Below, in pieces: positions 44,856 to 57,600 of a stretch of 64,000 nucleotides of DNA. The stretch is taken from the NCBI GenBank assembly GCA_016508695.1, contig VNKQ01000014.1, positions 1,054,001 through 1,118,000 on the forward strand, read 5' to 3'. Source of the DNA: Hyphodiscus hymeniophilus. Taxonomy: Eukaryota > Ascomycota > Leotiomycetes > Helotiales > Hyphodiscaceae. Under the pieces are notes generated by a model, which saw nothing but the letters and a program-made list of their open reading frames with translations, was not told the DNA's origin and searched no databases. Positions within the stretch are counted from its first letter, which is position 1, and every line of letters starts with the position of its first letter. A program made the position numbers and the translations under genes.

Positions 44856-45074
44856 CTATCCATCCTTCATCTCCTGACATATCGTTCCCATCCTCCCCAG
44901 CACCATCAAGGAGTCGCGCACACAGGACGACCATTGAATATCTATCGCGAACACTGAGTCTTCACGCTCAATTGTGGACTTTTCAAACCCGCATTTTCAG
45001 ACAGCATCGGTGGCAGCGTATTAGTACCGGCTTCACCGTCCAAGAACTTGTCACCCACTACCTTTCAAATCATC

Positions 45075-45757
45075 ATGGTCAAAAACTACGAGGAGCATAA
45101 GGATGCGATTATCAGGCTCTACAAGGATAACAATGTCGACGATGTGGTTCGGATTATGAAACAAAGGGGTTTCTCAGCGTCGTGAGTGGCCCTCTTTGGT
45201 ATCTCTGGCGATGCTTGACCTTTGCAAATCTTGTTTGACTCCAGACGAGCGACAGACTTGCTAATGTCCCTTTAAGACGCCGTTGGTACCTTTCTAAATT
45301 CAGCGATTGGAAATGCCAGAAGACTAGCAATCGTAAGAAGATTGCAAATCGCCAGCACAGAGGGCGCCCTGTCCCTAAGGTCAACATCTCCTCCGTTGGA
45401 GTCGCAGAGCCTCGGATCACCGAAGCTGTAGCTGCATTCGAGAATGCAATACCGGTGTCCAGAGCCAGCAGCGCGCCTCGTGAAATCAGTCCAAAGGACT
45501 TTTTTAAGGCCTGCTGCCTTTATGATTCCCAATGCTTGGAAGGCCCTTGGCGAACGATCGAGGATTTTACCAAACACAACCAGGTGCATGACGATAAGGT
45601 CCTGAGATCAATCAAGTCTGGTCCCAACCCAGCACTCCTCCTCCATGAATACTTGACGGCGGCCGTGAGGTATTTTCCTTACGAACCGCCTCTTGTCGAT
45701 GAAACCTCTTTCTGGCAGCTTTGTACGCGGATTGGTACATGTGAAGTCGCTGGCTAA
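45075..45757 (+). CDS. Clr5-domain protein (possibly 3' extended to 46242)
   Basis: Exons 45075-45181 and 45277-45757 give 195 residues to the first stop. The N-terminus MVKNYEEHKDAIIRLYKDNN, followed by VVRIMKQRGFSAS and RRRWYLSKFSDW, is a Clr5 domain, a helix-turn-helix-like module found in fungal proteins often linked to ankyrin or TPR regions. The remainder has no named domain. After the stop at 45757 other frames remain protein-like up to 46242 (ending AYASQLKTLTTHKDVIGF), with a TGA at about 45985 between two otherwise continuous parts. The full gene is either longer with extra introns or broken in its 3' half. It lies about 0.6 kb from a RIP-affected repeat island. Confidence 0.65.
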
Positions 45758-46242
45758 TTCTTAGACAGTGCAGAGGGACGCATTTCTTTTTTCAACTAGA
45801 CCCACTTATGTGCACGATTACAGCTATTGCTGCTGGCGAGGCAACTTCTTTCGAGGCTTTAGTTGTCCTTGATTGTCTTGAAGCAAAGGCTCGGTGCCTT
45901 CTAGGAGGAATCCATTTCGGTATCCTAAGGTTACATGTTGGGTTTTACATCTTGTCATGGCTTGTGGCTCCGAGAACACCCCCCTGAATGGATGGTTTTC
46001 ATCGCCATTTATCTGACATGCGACGAGATTCCATCATACCATCGTCTTTCAAGGAGTATGTTGGTACTTTTATTTTTGAGAATTTCATCGACAGCGTCGC
46101 AGACCTCGACCTACGACCGCAGAACGTGCCATCTCTTGCCGTGATAGCAGATCTGTGCGCGGAATTCAGCATTCCTCTCGATATAGCATATGCATCGCAA
46201 CTCAAGACCTTAACGACCCACAAAGATGTGATAGGGTTTTGA
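45758..46242 (+). pseudogene. possible damaged 3' part of the Clr5 gene
   Basis: One plus-strand frame is open from about 45790 to a TGA near 45984 (ITAIAAGEATSFEALVVLD). The same frame is open again after that TGA to 46242 (MDGFHRHLSDMRRDS, then SFKEYVGTFIFENFIDSVAD). The single TGA could be a mutated CGA. The joint to the preceding Clr5 exon is not solved. It could be intact with unrecognised introns. Confidence 0.35.
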
Positions 46243-46552
46243 GGAGACATTCCAGGTCGAATATGGAGGTATTCATGGTAAACTCCTGCTTGAGAACGCA
46301 CGGTTGAACGACACACCTTGGGTAATGGGGCGAATCTGGACGTGGATCAGGAGCATCATCACCACGGAAAAGGCAGGCATGGTTTCCCGACAATCCTGCT
46401 TGCGTAGTACTTGAGGTAGCCGAATCTACATCAAGCAATGTCGGCATGCTTCATGAGACCGCTGCAGGTCCAAATGAATATTCACAAATGCAGCAGTGCC
46501 AAGATCGTGGAGGTAGCAACTTGGTGGGCCCAAATCTTTGGGGTTAGGTACT

Positions 46553-46872
46553 TCAATGGAAGTTGGAGTGATCAGTTGTATTTCTGAGTGAGAATGATGG
46601 CAGGGCCAATTCCTGAAGGTCGTGCTCCGTGAGGACGGATGCGAACGAGGCCGCAAGGGCATTCTGGTTGTATACACTAGACTGCGGGGTTGTGGAGCTC
46701 TTCTCTCGAAACCATTTCCGGGATAGGTCGACGAGGTTTTGATTTGAGTTTTTTGATTTGAGTTTTTCAAAAGATTCGTCCCTGTGCAAACGTCTGATAC
46801 TGAGGCTCTGATTTGTTAGCTGAATCAAAGAATGTTTGTGTTGGCCACATCGATCTCGGAATGGGTTCAAGG
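46553..46872 (-). pseudogene. open frame cut at its 5' side by the copia insertion
   Basis: A minus-strand frame of about 107 codons runs from the target-site duplication to a TGA at 46553, with protein-like composition (SLSIRRLHRDESFEKLKSKN, ALAASFASVLTEHDLQELAL). Its continuation appears on the far side of the element at 59733-59815, where the same frame is open from an ATG. With one copy of the 5 bp duplication the two parts total 408 nt, a multiple of three. No domain is recognised. Chance openness cannot be excluded. Confidence 0.35.
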
Positions 46873-46877
46873 ATTTC
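46873..46877. repeat. target-site duplication of copia element, left copy (ATTTC)
   Basis: ATTTC directly abuts the left LTR and is repeated at 59728-59732 directly after the right LTR. Confidence 0.92.
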
Positions 46878-47044
46878 TGTTGGTAGCACTTCGGTTGCTA
46901 CGGTACTACAATTGCATGAGTATTCGTAGTGATATTATTGATGTCTAAGGGAAGAAGCTATTCTATAGAGATAGAACCAAGTTATTCCAGGTTGCGGTGC
47001 ACGTGACCCAGTATTCTAGATTAGGCTAGAAAGTAGTCCAAACA
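46878..47044 (-). repeat. copia LTR, left (3' LTR in element orientation)
   Basis: 167 bp direct repeat with the copy at 59561-59727. Starts TGTTGG and ends CAAACA on the plus strand, giving TG...CA ends on both strands. The two copies differ at about 13 positions, all transitions, with no indels. A purine-rich minus-strand stretch (AAAAGAAAGAG) adjoins at 47049-47062, fitting a polypurine tract. Confidence 0.92.
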
Positions 47045-47976
47045 CTAGTAACTCTTTCTTTTAATTAGTCTATCCTTCCTCCCTAAATCACATAATCCAC
47101 GCATTCCTTCTATTCTATTTAATTGCCCATGGGTTCTCGATTCGTATAAGGAAACGATATCCTTCGTTATTATTGGATTCGCTTGTCGGGTTGTCTAACA
47201 AGTGGGTACTAGATAGGTACTAAATTTGGCCGTGGAATCGATACCCTTTGAATATCTATTAAAAACACACGGCAAGTAAAGAAACTAATCGTATAATATA
47301 CTATTATAACTATTATATTATAAGTAGTATTTATAGTCGTATTTGAGGTCGACTACGCAGTTACCGAATTAGTACTAGCGTCCCTTAAATATCGTACTAT
47401 ATTACTTTATAATTCTTATAGGTTCGGCTTCTTTTCTCTCTCAACTTATTCTTTCGATTCTAGTAAGATCTTATTCGAATCGATTAGATCTCACAAAGCC
47501 TAGTAGCTCTTTTCTTTTATTATTACGTCGGCTAAGTTTGAGTTTCTATTAATCTACTTAATTTCTATAATCAATCGTCTCTTATACGCTTATCTCAGGT
47601 ATATAAGATCTATTATAAGTCTCTTTTCCTATATAATTCTTAGCTTAATAAGGCATTCGTATAATAACTTCGAATTAATACAAATCGTAAGGGGAATAAT
47701 AGCGTTTAAGACCTTTTTAAGGGTAGACTTAAGAATAACTATATAATTAAATCTATAAGCTATTTTATATAGTTCTAAGGCTAATATCGAACGAGTAACT
47801 CTCTTGTATTTGATTAAAGACTAATAAACGATATTCGCGTTATTATTCTTATTTGTAATAGTAATAACAAAACCGATTTAAGAGGTATTATTAGTGTTAT
47901 TAGCAAAAGAAGCATTTATAAAAGCTATAACTCAAAGGCTTTATAGGTCAAGACCTATATACTTGAGTCCTCTAGT
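47045..47976 (-). mobile_element. copia 3' portion left of the gypsy insertion
   Basis: AT-rich, RIP-like DNA between the left copia LTR and the gypsy target duplication (CTAGT at 47972-47976). It is continuous with the copia part resuming at 54678 and should hold the end of the RNase H region; I could not read specific motifs. Confidence 0.6.
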
Positions 47977-48381
47977 TGTTACAAGACACATAACAGCTCG
48001 TGGCCTAAGGCTCAACAACTAGGTTATAAGAGAACCACGAGTAGAGATCACAGGAGTAAAGAGCTACTTTATATCACGTGATAGAGTCCCGTAAGCAAGG
48101 AGTCCCCGACGATTTAGGGACTCTTACTATAAAAGACTCTAGACTCCTTAGAATAAAGACTCTAGACTCTTTAGCCTAGGACTCTAGGGCAACGAAGGTT
48201 CTATATAAGTTATAGTATTCCCTTAGTAGATAGAAGCTTCGTGCTTAACTCAAATAAAGTATCTTTATATATACTTAGTAACTTGTAACGGTTATATATA
48301 TCTTGACTATAACGACTCCCCTATTTACTTAATTTAACTAACTTACCCACGACCCACTACTAGGAGTCGAGGTTTATTATA
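47977..48381 (+). repeat. gypsy 5' LTR (405 bp)
   Basis: Direct repeat with 54268-54672, both 405 bp. The 5' end TGTTACAAG is intact here and reads TATTATAAG in the other copy. Differences between copies are overwhelmingly transitions. Preceded by CTAGT. Confidence 0.92.
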
Positions 48382-51300
48382 CTTTAAGTACTAATACTAA
48401 TAAGTATTAGAGCATACGTTAATTAAGCAATAATAACTTTAGAAGTAGGAAGTTCTAGAGGCTATTAGGCCAAGGAACCCAAGAGACTTATAGTAATAGA
48501 GGCACCCGTAGTAAGAGAAAGACTTACGATAGTAAGGGAAATCGATAAGAATATTAAGTATAAAATAGTCGAACTATTTATAGGGGAACAAAACTAGCTC
48601 TAGGGCTTTATTTTATAACTATAGTTATATGTAAAGTTTAACGGGGAATAGTTCTAATCTCTTACGGAACAAGTTCTTTGGGTAATAACTATACTAAAGG
48701 GGAAGGCACTCAATTAGATCGAGGGGTTCCTAGAAGACTACCTTACTAATACTAACGATAAAGGGTAATCTATTAGGGCTATACAAAAGACTACCTTAAA
48801 GATCTTCGGAATATAGGATAGATTTCTCGAAGAATTACGAGTAAACTTTAGTATAATAAACGAAAAAGCTAAAGTAAAACGAGCTATTAAAGGTTTACGA
48901 TAGAAAGGATTAGCTACCTCGTATACCCGCGACTTCTAAAAGTACTCTACTTATATGGGCTAAAACGATAGCGCCTTACACTACTAGTATAAAAAGGGTT
49001 TAAAGGACTTTGTTAAGGAAGAATTATTATAATATAAAAGAGAAGTCAATACTATAAAACGACTTATTAAAGCCGCATGCCGGATAAATAATAACTAGTA
49101 CGAGTTGAAACTAAAACGAAAAGGGAAGTCTTACTTAACTTATAGACGCGCGGGCAAAAGAAAAAGGGGATACTAACAATATAATAACTCTTATAAAAGA
49201 GGAGACCCTATAGAGTTAGACGCTACGTTTAAGGAACTCAACCCTACTAAGAAGTAGAAGTATATATAAGAACGCATATACTTTAGTTGTAGCAAACTAG
49301 AGTATATAGCCTAAAACTATTATATTAACGGAAACGCTCGCGGAGGGCTATTACGAGGGGGTAAGTCGAGAGGCGGATTCCGAGAAGAATACTTACGAAG
49401 AAGTAAACTCGTAGTAACTATCTAAGGAAGAGGTAAGTATAATAGGCTAATATAATTATATATTACGCTACAACCCCTATTTATAGAAATCACTCGGGAA
49501 GAAGTAGATTTAGGATTCGAATACCTTAGTATCGACGATTTAAACGGTAATAGTTAGAGTAATTATAAGGAATCTACTAATAAGAATATTAAACCTATAA
49601 TAAGAATACACGAGAAGTCTACTTAAGTAATATAGTAAGAAAACGACGCATTAGACTCTAAGGACTTACTCGAAGAACTTACTAAAGACGAACTTCTTTA
49701 GTACTTTATCTTATTCGGGACTAAGACGGCAAGAGAACTAGAATATTAGTTTACTACTAAATGAGAACAAAAGGAAGTAGTATTACGAAAGAAGCGGCTA
49801 TCGAAACTATATAACGAAATATAATTACTAGCGTTCGAGTAAGCTAGACTAAATATACTAGGGAAATATCGAACTACGCTCTTTTACTTATAAGAGGCTA
49901 TTGAGATACAAATAAGAAAAGCTATAAGCGTCCCACCCCTACGAAGTACTCGAGCCTAATAATATAAGGATAAACTTGCGGATAATATAGATTTCGATAG
50001 AGAACTACGAAATATTCGGGTATAACGCCGCGAAATACACGAAGTATATAAAGTATAGATCGAAGCTATGTGAGAAGAAGAGAATGTCGCTAGGACTAAT
50101 TACTTATAATACGGAGAACTAACGTAAAGCGCTTACTATACGGATATATACCTAATTTATTACTCGCCAAAAATAGACTATAGAAGATTCTTATAGCGGA
50201 AAATCCCTATCTACTAGTAAAAAACTATACTACTAGAAGTACTACTTGCGCTAATACTAGGATTATAAACGGGCTCCCTATTTAAACTAATCTTAGGATT
50301 GAGTAATAAACCGTTAAAAAACTAAGAGGCTCTAAAGAAGGAAGGCTACCTCTAGAACGCTATAAAGAGCCTAAGAATTTATACGATAACTAATTGTATA
50401 TAATAAGAGGAGGAAAACAACTCTTACTCTTAATTCGTCTTAACGGATACTCTATGCGAGTAATAATAGACTCTAGAGTAATAGGCAACTTTATTAATAC
50501 TAAAGTAGTTATAAGAAAATTCGGGATTCTTAGGAAGTAGGACCCGTATAGCCTGAGTATTATTAATAGAGAGACGATTAGGTCTAATAAGGGAATAGTA
50601 ACTTATAAAACTAAATGTCTCTAAATAAAAATAATAAAAGGATATATTAAAGAGATTTAATTCAATCTCGTCGCTATAAGAACTTATATAGTGATTCTCG
50701 GTATACCTTAGCTTTAACTTTATAATCCGTTAGTCGATTAGAAACGGAGAAGGATTACTTTAAACTAATGTTCGTGTTAATATAACGACGGGATACTTTA
50801 AGGAGATAGAAGATCTCTTAACTAGAAAGAGTTATATGTAACTACCCTAAGTTTAAAGGACTAAGCCTAAGCCTTTACGCTAAGGCGAATACTAGCGGCG
50901 TATAAGAAATACGAGTTTCTATTTTGGGAAACCCCTTACGACGAGGCACTTTTAAAGTATAAGCTATAGGATCACGAGATACCTATTAAGCTAGGAAAGA
51001 GTCTTACGTTTAGACTTATTTACTAGCTATTAGCGAAGGAATTAGTTATATATAAAGAGTATATCGACTTAAATCTAAAGAAAGGATTTATACGATTATT
51101 AATATTACTAGTAATAAGCCTACTTTTGTTTGTATTAAAAAAGAACGGGAAACTAAGACTTTACGTCGACTATTATTAACTTAATAGTATTACTATTAAG
51201 GATTAGTACCCGCTACCTTTAATTAACGAACTATATAATAAGTTAAAAGAAATAATATTCTTTACTTACTTAAATATACGAGGGGCTTATAACTTTATAC

Positions 51301-54267
51301 GTATTAAGTTAAGAGAAGAATAGAAAATAGCGTTTAGAACACGATATAGATTATATAAATACTTAGTTATACCTTTTAGATTAACTAATATACCCGTATT
51401 ATATTAACGATTAGTTAACGATATTTTATACGAATACTTAGATATCTTTGTTATTATATACTTAGACAATATTCTAATATTCTCTAAGAACGAAGCGGAA
51501 TATATTAAACATATAAGGAAAGTCCTCGAGAAGCTCGCAAAGATACCCCTTATACTAGAGCTAGAGAAATATAAGTTTTATAAAGAAGAAATAACCTTCT
51601 TAGGGTTTATTATAAGACGAAATAGAATTAAGATAGACCCTAAGAAGGTAAAAGTAATACTTAATTAGAAAGAACCCAAAACTATTAAAGAAGTATAGTC
51701 TTTCTTAGGATTCGCTAACTTTTACTAAAAGTTTATCTAAGGATATTTAATAGTCGCAAACCTACTTACGAAACTTATACGAAAGGATAAAAAATAGGAA
51801 TAGAATAAGGAAGCCTAATAAGCTTTTAATAACCTTAAAGCTCGATTCGTATCGGCCCTTATCCTTATTATATTTAATCCAGAACTACTAATTATCTTAG
51901 AGACGGATGCGTTAGACTTTGCTATCGGAGTAGTAATTAGCTAGCTCGATAAAAACGGGAAGCTTAAACTAGTTACGTATTACTCGCAAAAACTCTTGCT
52001 AGTAAAACTTAACTATAATATATATAATAAAGAACTACTTACTATAATTGTGTTATTCGAATAGTAAAGAGTTTACCTTAAAGGATTAAAACATTAGGTT
52101 TAGGTATAGACTAACTATAAGAACCTTACAACTTTTACTATAACTAAAATCCTAAACCGAAGACAAGTCAGATAGTTAGAAATACTATTAGTATATAACT
52201 TTACTATTTCTTATTAGAAGAGATCGGAAAACGCAAAAGTAGACGCTTTGAGCTAATAATAAGAGTATAGCGGCAAACCTACAAAGAGGCCCCGCGCTAT
52301 ACTCAAAGAAGTTAATAGAAATATAAAGTATAATTATAAACTCTTAGCCACGATATTTATTATAAAGGATAAGGATCTAGAGATAAGAATAAAAGTAGTA
52401 TATTAATAGGATAAATACGCTATTAGAATCCTCAAAGAACTAACTAAGGACTTTGCTATAAACTATTAAGGAATACTATAATTCAAAGGACTTATTTATA
52501 TTCCGTTATATATAAAGAACGAGTTCGTTAGGAAATAATACTCGTTATTAGCCCACGGACACCAAGGAATTAATAGGACCCTCGAGAGGCTATTAAGAGA
52601 CTATTACTTCCTAGGAATAAGAAAGGTAGTAGATAAGAAAGTATTAGAATGTGACCTTTATAATAAGAGTAAAGTATATAGACACACACTATACGGGCTA
52701 TTATAACTAGCCCTAATACCTAACAAAGTATAGAAATTAATAGCTTTCGATTTTATTATTAAATTGCTACCTTCTAAAGAACTAATAACGAATATTATTT
52801 ACAACTCTATTTGGGTAGTCGTCGACCGATTAACTAAGTATAAGTACTTCGTGCTATATAAAGAAGGAAATAATGCGGTAGAATTAGTATATATATTCGT
52901 AAAAATAGTCGTTAGTTAGTATAGACTACTAGATGAAATCACGTTAGACAGGGACAAACTCTTTACTTTAAAGTTCTAGTTATTATTAATAGTATAACTT
53001 AGAGCGAACTATAAACTATTTACGGCCTTTTACCCATAGATAGACGGATAAATAGAAAGGTTAAACTAGACCCTAGAATAGTACTTACAAAGCTATATAA
53101 ATTAAGAGTAAAACAATTGGGTAAAACTATTACTAATTGCGGAATTTGTATATAATAGCTCGAAAAGCGAGCCTATTAGAATGTTACCGTTCTTCGCGAA
53201 CTATAGATATTAGCCGGAAGTATACCGATAACTAAGAAAGGATAGCGAGAGGGCTTAATACGTACTCGTGTCTATAGACAAGTTAAGAGTACTATATAAA
53301 CAATTAGCTAGGGACATTTAGTTCGTCGGATTAAGAATAATAACTCACGTAAATAAAAAGCGAAGTATAGAGCTTACGCTTAAAGAGGGGGATAAAGTCT
53401 ATCTCTTACGAAAAAACATTAAAATAAAACGACTTAATACGAAACTTGACTTTAAGAAGTTAGGACTATTCGAAATTCTAGAGAAAATTAGAGTAGTTAA
53501 TTATTGGCTAAGACTATTAGAAAAGTCCTAGCTATACTTTATATTTTACGTTTCTCTATTAGAACTAGCAAAAGGACCTATAGCTATAGTTATAAACATT
53601 AAAATCTAATTAGAAAACGACCTAAACGTATATAAAGTCGAAAGAATAAAAGGAACTAGATAGAATAGGAATTAGTAAGAATATCTCGTTAAGTAGAAGG
53701 GGTATAGCGATATAAATAATATATAGGAACTTATAAAAAACCTTAATTATCCGGATCTCTTAAGATAGTTTCGTTAAGAATAAAGGTATCTAACGCGAGA
53801 GGGTCGTCTTATATGCCCTAGTCGAGGTCTACTAAACCCAGGGACACGTCTAGTAAGAAGGAGTTTAGCTCGAAGGTAGGAAACCAAGGGGTCGAGAAGG
53901 AAGTAGGGTTTTCCTAACTCGGGATAACCTTAGGACGAGGCCCACGAAAGAACTAACAAACCCGCTTAAGGGGTTTACAGTAGCTAGGAGAGTCGCAAGA
54001 GAACTTTCCTCGAATATACTCGGAGTAGCGAGAGGATACGGCCAAGTTAAAAAGATAAGTACAATAATATAATCGATAATAAGAATAAGAAATAGCGGAA
54101 CGATTTGATTTTTTAATCTATATTACAAATGTAATATACTCTTTTAATTTCTTATAATACATGGAGGGCATATTAAGTAGTAAGAAAAGAAGAAGAAAAG
54201 TAACTAGCGAAAGATATTCCCCACGAGTATTTAGCGCAAGAGATTATACTAGCTAAGAGGGGGATAG

Positions 54268-54672
54268 TATTATAAGACATATAATAGCTTGTGGCCTAAG
54301 GCTCGATAACTAGGTTATAAGAGAACTACAAGTAGAAATTATAAGAGTAAAGAACTACTTCGTATTACGTAATAGAGTCCCGTAAGCGAAGAGTCCCTAA
54401 CGATTTAGGGACTCTTATTATAGAAGACTCTAGACTCCTTAGGATAAGGACTCTAAACTCCCTAGCCTAGGACTCTAGGGTAACGAAGGTTTTATATAAG
54501 TTATAGTATTCCCTTAGTAAATAAAAGCTTTGTGCTTAACTCAAATAAAGTATCTTTATATATACTTAGTAACTCGCAACGGTTATATATATCTTAATTA
54601 TAACGACTCCTTTATCTACTTAATTTAACTAACTTACTCACAACCCACTACTAGGAGTCGAGGTTTGTTATA
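54268..54672 (+). repeat. gypsy 3' LTR (405 bp)
   Basis: Second copy of the 405 bp repeat, directly after a polypurine tract (54256-54264) and directly before the CTAGT duplication at 54673-54677. Confidence 0.92.
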
Positions 54673-54677
54673 CTAGT

Positions 54678-57600
54678 CTTATTATTAATTTGCTACTAGA
54701 TTCTCTTATTTAGTCTCTTTGCGTTCTCTTCCTTTGGATTAGTGATTTAGGCCGCGAAAGAGAGATTAAACAACGCTTTTAGTTAGCAAACTAATATAAT
54801 ATATATACCTCTTGCGCGTTATATAATATACTAGTCTTTTGGAGTAATTCCCTTGCGAATTTCCTCTCTAGAACTTATAGAATCGAGGTTCTTATAAAGG
54901 GAAACTAGTTAAAGGTTCTCGCACTAGCGCACCTAGCTAAATTCGATTACGTTATTACTTTATAGAGTAATTATTCCCCTATTGAATTTAATAGGGCTAG
55001 TAGTCAATAAGGTCTCTCTTTCCTTTGCTATAAATTTAGCTTCCTTGAGTTACTCTTTTTTAGCCTTTATAAAGGTCTTATCTACTAGAAATAAGGTATC
55101 GTCGGTTTATAAGCCAACGAGACTAAACCCTTTTCTATTATAATATAACAAGTATAAATCGTAAGTTAATTCCTTTATCTTTAACTTCTCGGTATAATAG
55201 TAGTAATACGTCCTATACTAGTAATTCCCAGCTTCTAGGACTCTATATAATAGCTTGACAACACACAAAATCACTCCGTCTTTTAGACCTAGTTACTAAG
55301 TGAATTCTCGAGGTAATTTAACGTAGAAATTGTAATTTAATAGAGTAGTCGATTATATATAAGCTTAGAAAATATCGCAAAGGTAAAGTTTAGTGTTTTA
55401 GAGTAAGGGAGCTAGTAATAAGAGTAATCGCTAGCTAGCTCGTTAAATTATAGGTAATTACATAAGAACTAATTCTTTCTTATAATCGTTATATACTTAT
55501 ATAACGAGTTTTAATTTCTCGAATACTTAGTTAGTTCCTTAGTACTTGATTTCGTTAACAAATCGTAAGTTAAAGATTCGAGTTCCTAATAGTATTAATT
55601 CGGTATTAACGAGTTTAAATACTCTTTTCTCAAGCAAGCTATTAACCTCTTTTTAGCGCGAATTAACGTATAAAGGCTTAGCTATAAATATAGAGATATT
55701 AGAGTTATAAGAGGCAGATTATATAAAGTATTTATACTGTTTAAGTAATCGTCGCTACTATTATAGCTAAATACGTAGTTCTAAACCTCTTGTGTTACTC
55801 TCACCCTCTTCTCTTTTCTCCTCGCCTTCCTTATTATCGCGATCTTTTTACGAATAGTATGGTTTAATATATATAACTCTAAAGTTAATAGAACTACTAA
55901 AAAGCTTAATCTCGCAGGTTTCCCCCTTAATATTAAGTAACTTAAAGGGGCCAGTCTAGCCTCCTATTTCCTAGTAAACTAGTACGTTAGAGTTAAATAA
56001 AAGATTATAAATTGCCTTTGTATTTGGGCTATTTCGTGTGTTAATTACATTATTAATTTATAACTTGGCTCTAACCTTCTTTATCTTACTTATAGTTTTA
56101 CGAATTACTACCGATTATTACGATATCGATAGTACTAGGGGATTAAATTCTATTATTCGTAAGAAAGCACTAAAGACAAGTAAAGTAAGTATAATACCGT
56201 TAGGTCTAGTAGTATCGTTATTTGCCTTTACTACTATTTGTAAACAAGCTTCTCTTAAGGTTATTAAGCCTATTTCTTTACGCAAGATCTTATAGGCTCT
56301 ACAAAGTAATTAATAAGCCTTCTTAACGATTCTAATCAATTAGTATACCTCGATAAGTACGCACTTAGTAGTAACTATTATATTACTCGCGTTTTAACGG
56401 AATTTGTAACTTATAAAGTTCGTCCCTATATTGTATACTAATAGGTCTAGAGAACCCAAATAAGTATTAATCTAGTATTATTATAAGGTCTCCCAAGTAG
56501 TTTTCGACGAAACGTCTTTAAGAAAGCAAGCTATAAAGAAACGGGTTACTTTATTAATAATATAAAATACTAGGGAATTGCCTTTTATATATATAATATT
56601 AATATAAATAAAGTAGTTGAAATTAAGAGTATTATTAGAAAGCTTAAACTTAAATCTTCCCGGCGATTTACTATACTTTTAGTAATAGTAATAGAACTTT
56701 ATTAACTTACCGATAGCCTTCTTATTAATGTCTTAGCTAGCTCTCTCTAAGAGTACGTATAAACGTTTAATAAAGGGATAATCGAAGCGACAATAGAGTC
56801 TTAATAATTTAATTAATATAAGAAAACAGGGGTTTTAAGTAAGGAAAGAAGACACGAATTACTAGAAACACTTCCCTTAAACGACAAATAGATAGCCGAA
56901 CTAACAAACTACTAGTACTATCTTTATAGGCGTAACTACTATATCTATAAGGTTGTTATAATACGCTTAAAGGCCGTCTAAATTAGTTAGACAAAGTAGG
57001 AATAGAGTATCTGCCTTTACAACGTGAAACTCGACTCTTCCTATAAGTATAAGAATCTAAAGAGTACCTACTAATAGCGTTAATCCGATACCAAACTAAA
57101 TATTAATAGTACTAGTAGTACTATTATCGATCTTAATAGTCTTGTCAACGCACTATAAGTAGGCCTAGAACTAGCCCCATCTAGCTATTAATACCTTTGA
57201 GGCTCTAGTATTAACTATAATTCCGTAAAACTTGTCTATAGTATACCTAGAACTAGTTGCATAAGCAAATAAGTTAGTTGCGGATAGGGAAATCGAGGGA
57301 ATTGAACCCGTAAGTATATACTAAGTTATAAGGTCTATAAGGTTATTTACTATAATTATAAGCTAGGTCTCACTATCGTTATTTGCATTATATTCCGTAA
57401 AAAACTAATCGACCTATTCCTCTAAGTATTTAGTAATATTATCGTACTCGTCGTTTTTCTCTTTAAAATCCTTTGTTCTTTTATAATCGATAATATATTA
57501 GCGAGCTTATTAATTGAGTTTATTATCGAATTTGTTATAGAACTTCTTAAACGATTCTTCTCTCTCTTCTTTAGTGTGCTTAATAGACTAATAACCTTCT

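Larger units (their letters stand above)
43923..45074. other. intergenic region with T-rich and GCACTTT repeats
   Basis: About 1.15 kb between divergent genes. Contains the T-rich imperfect tandem tract at 44460-44597 and CCTGCACTTT copies at 44819-44855. Long hydrophobic frames here are translations of the T-rich tract and are not genes. Confidence 0.55.
47977..54672 (+). mobile_element. Ty3/gypsy LTR retrotransposon of the chromovirus type, RIP-inactivated, nested in copia
   Basis: 6.7 kb element with equal 405 bp LTRs and target duplication CTAGT on both sides (47972-47976, 54673-54677). Motifs occur in plus-strand order. They are a degraded Gag zinc-knuckle region near 49260-49320, and reverse transcriptase KLRLYVDYY and YPLPLI near 51150-51230. 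YLDNILIFSKN at about 51460-51493 is the YLDD box with Asp changed to Asn. RNase H has LETDALDFAIGVVIS near 51897-51941, integrase has VVDRLTKYKYF near 52815 and a downstream DRDKLFT, and the chromodomain-like EYLVK-KGY lies near 53680-53705. A purine tract GAGGGGGA precedes the 3' LTR. Numerous stops from CAG-to-TAG and TGG-to-TAG type changes make it non-functional. Confidence 0.92.

Noticed and set aside
56038..56295. 85-codon hydrophobic open frame in the AT-rich island
   Set aside because: It is antisense to the copia element, arises in stop-poor T-rich translation and shows no family motif.
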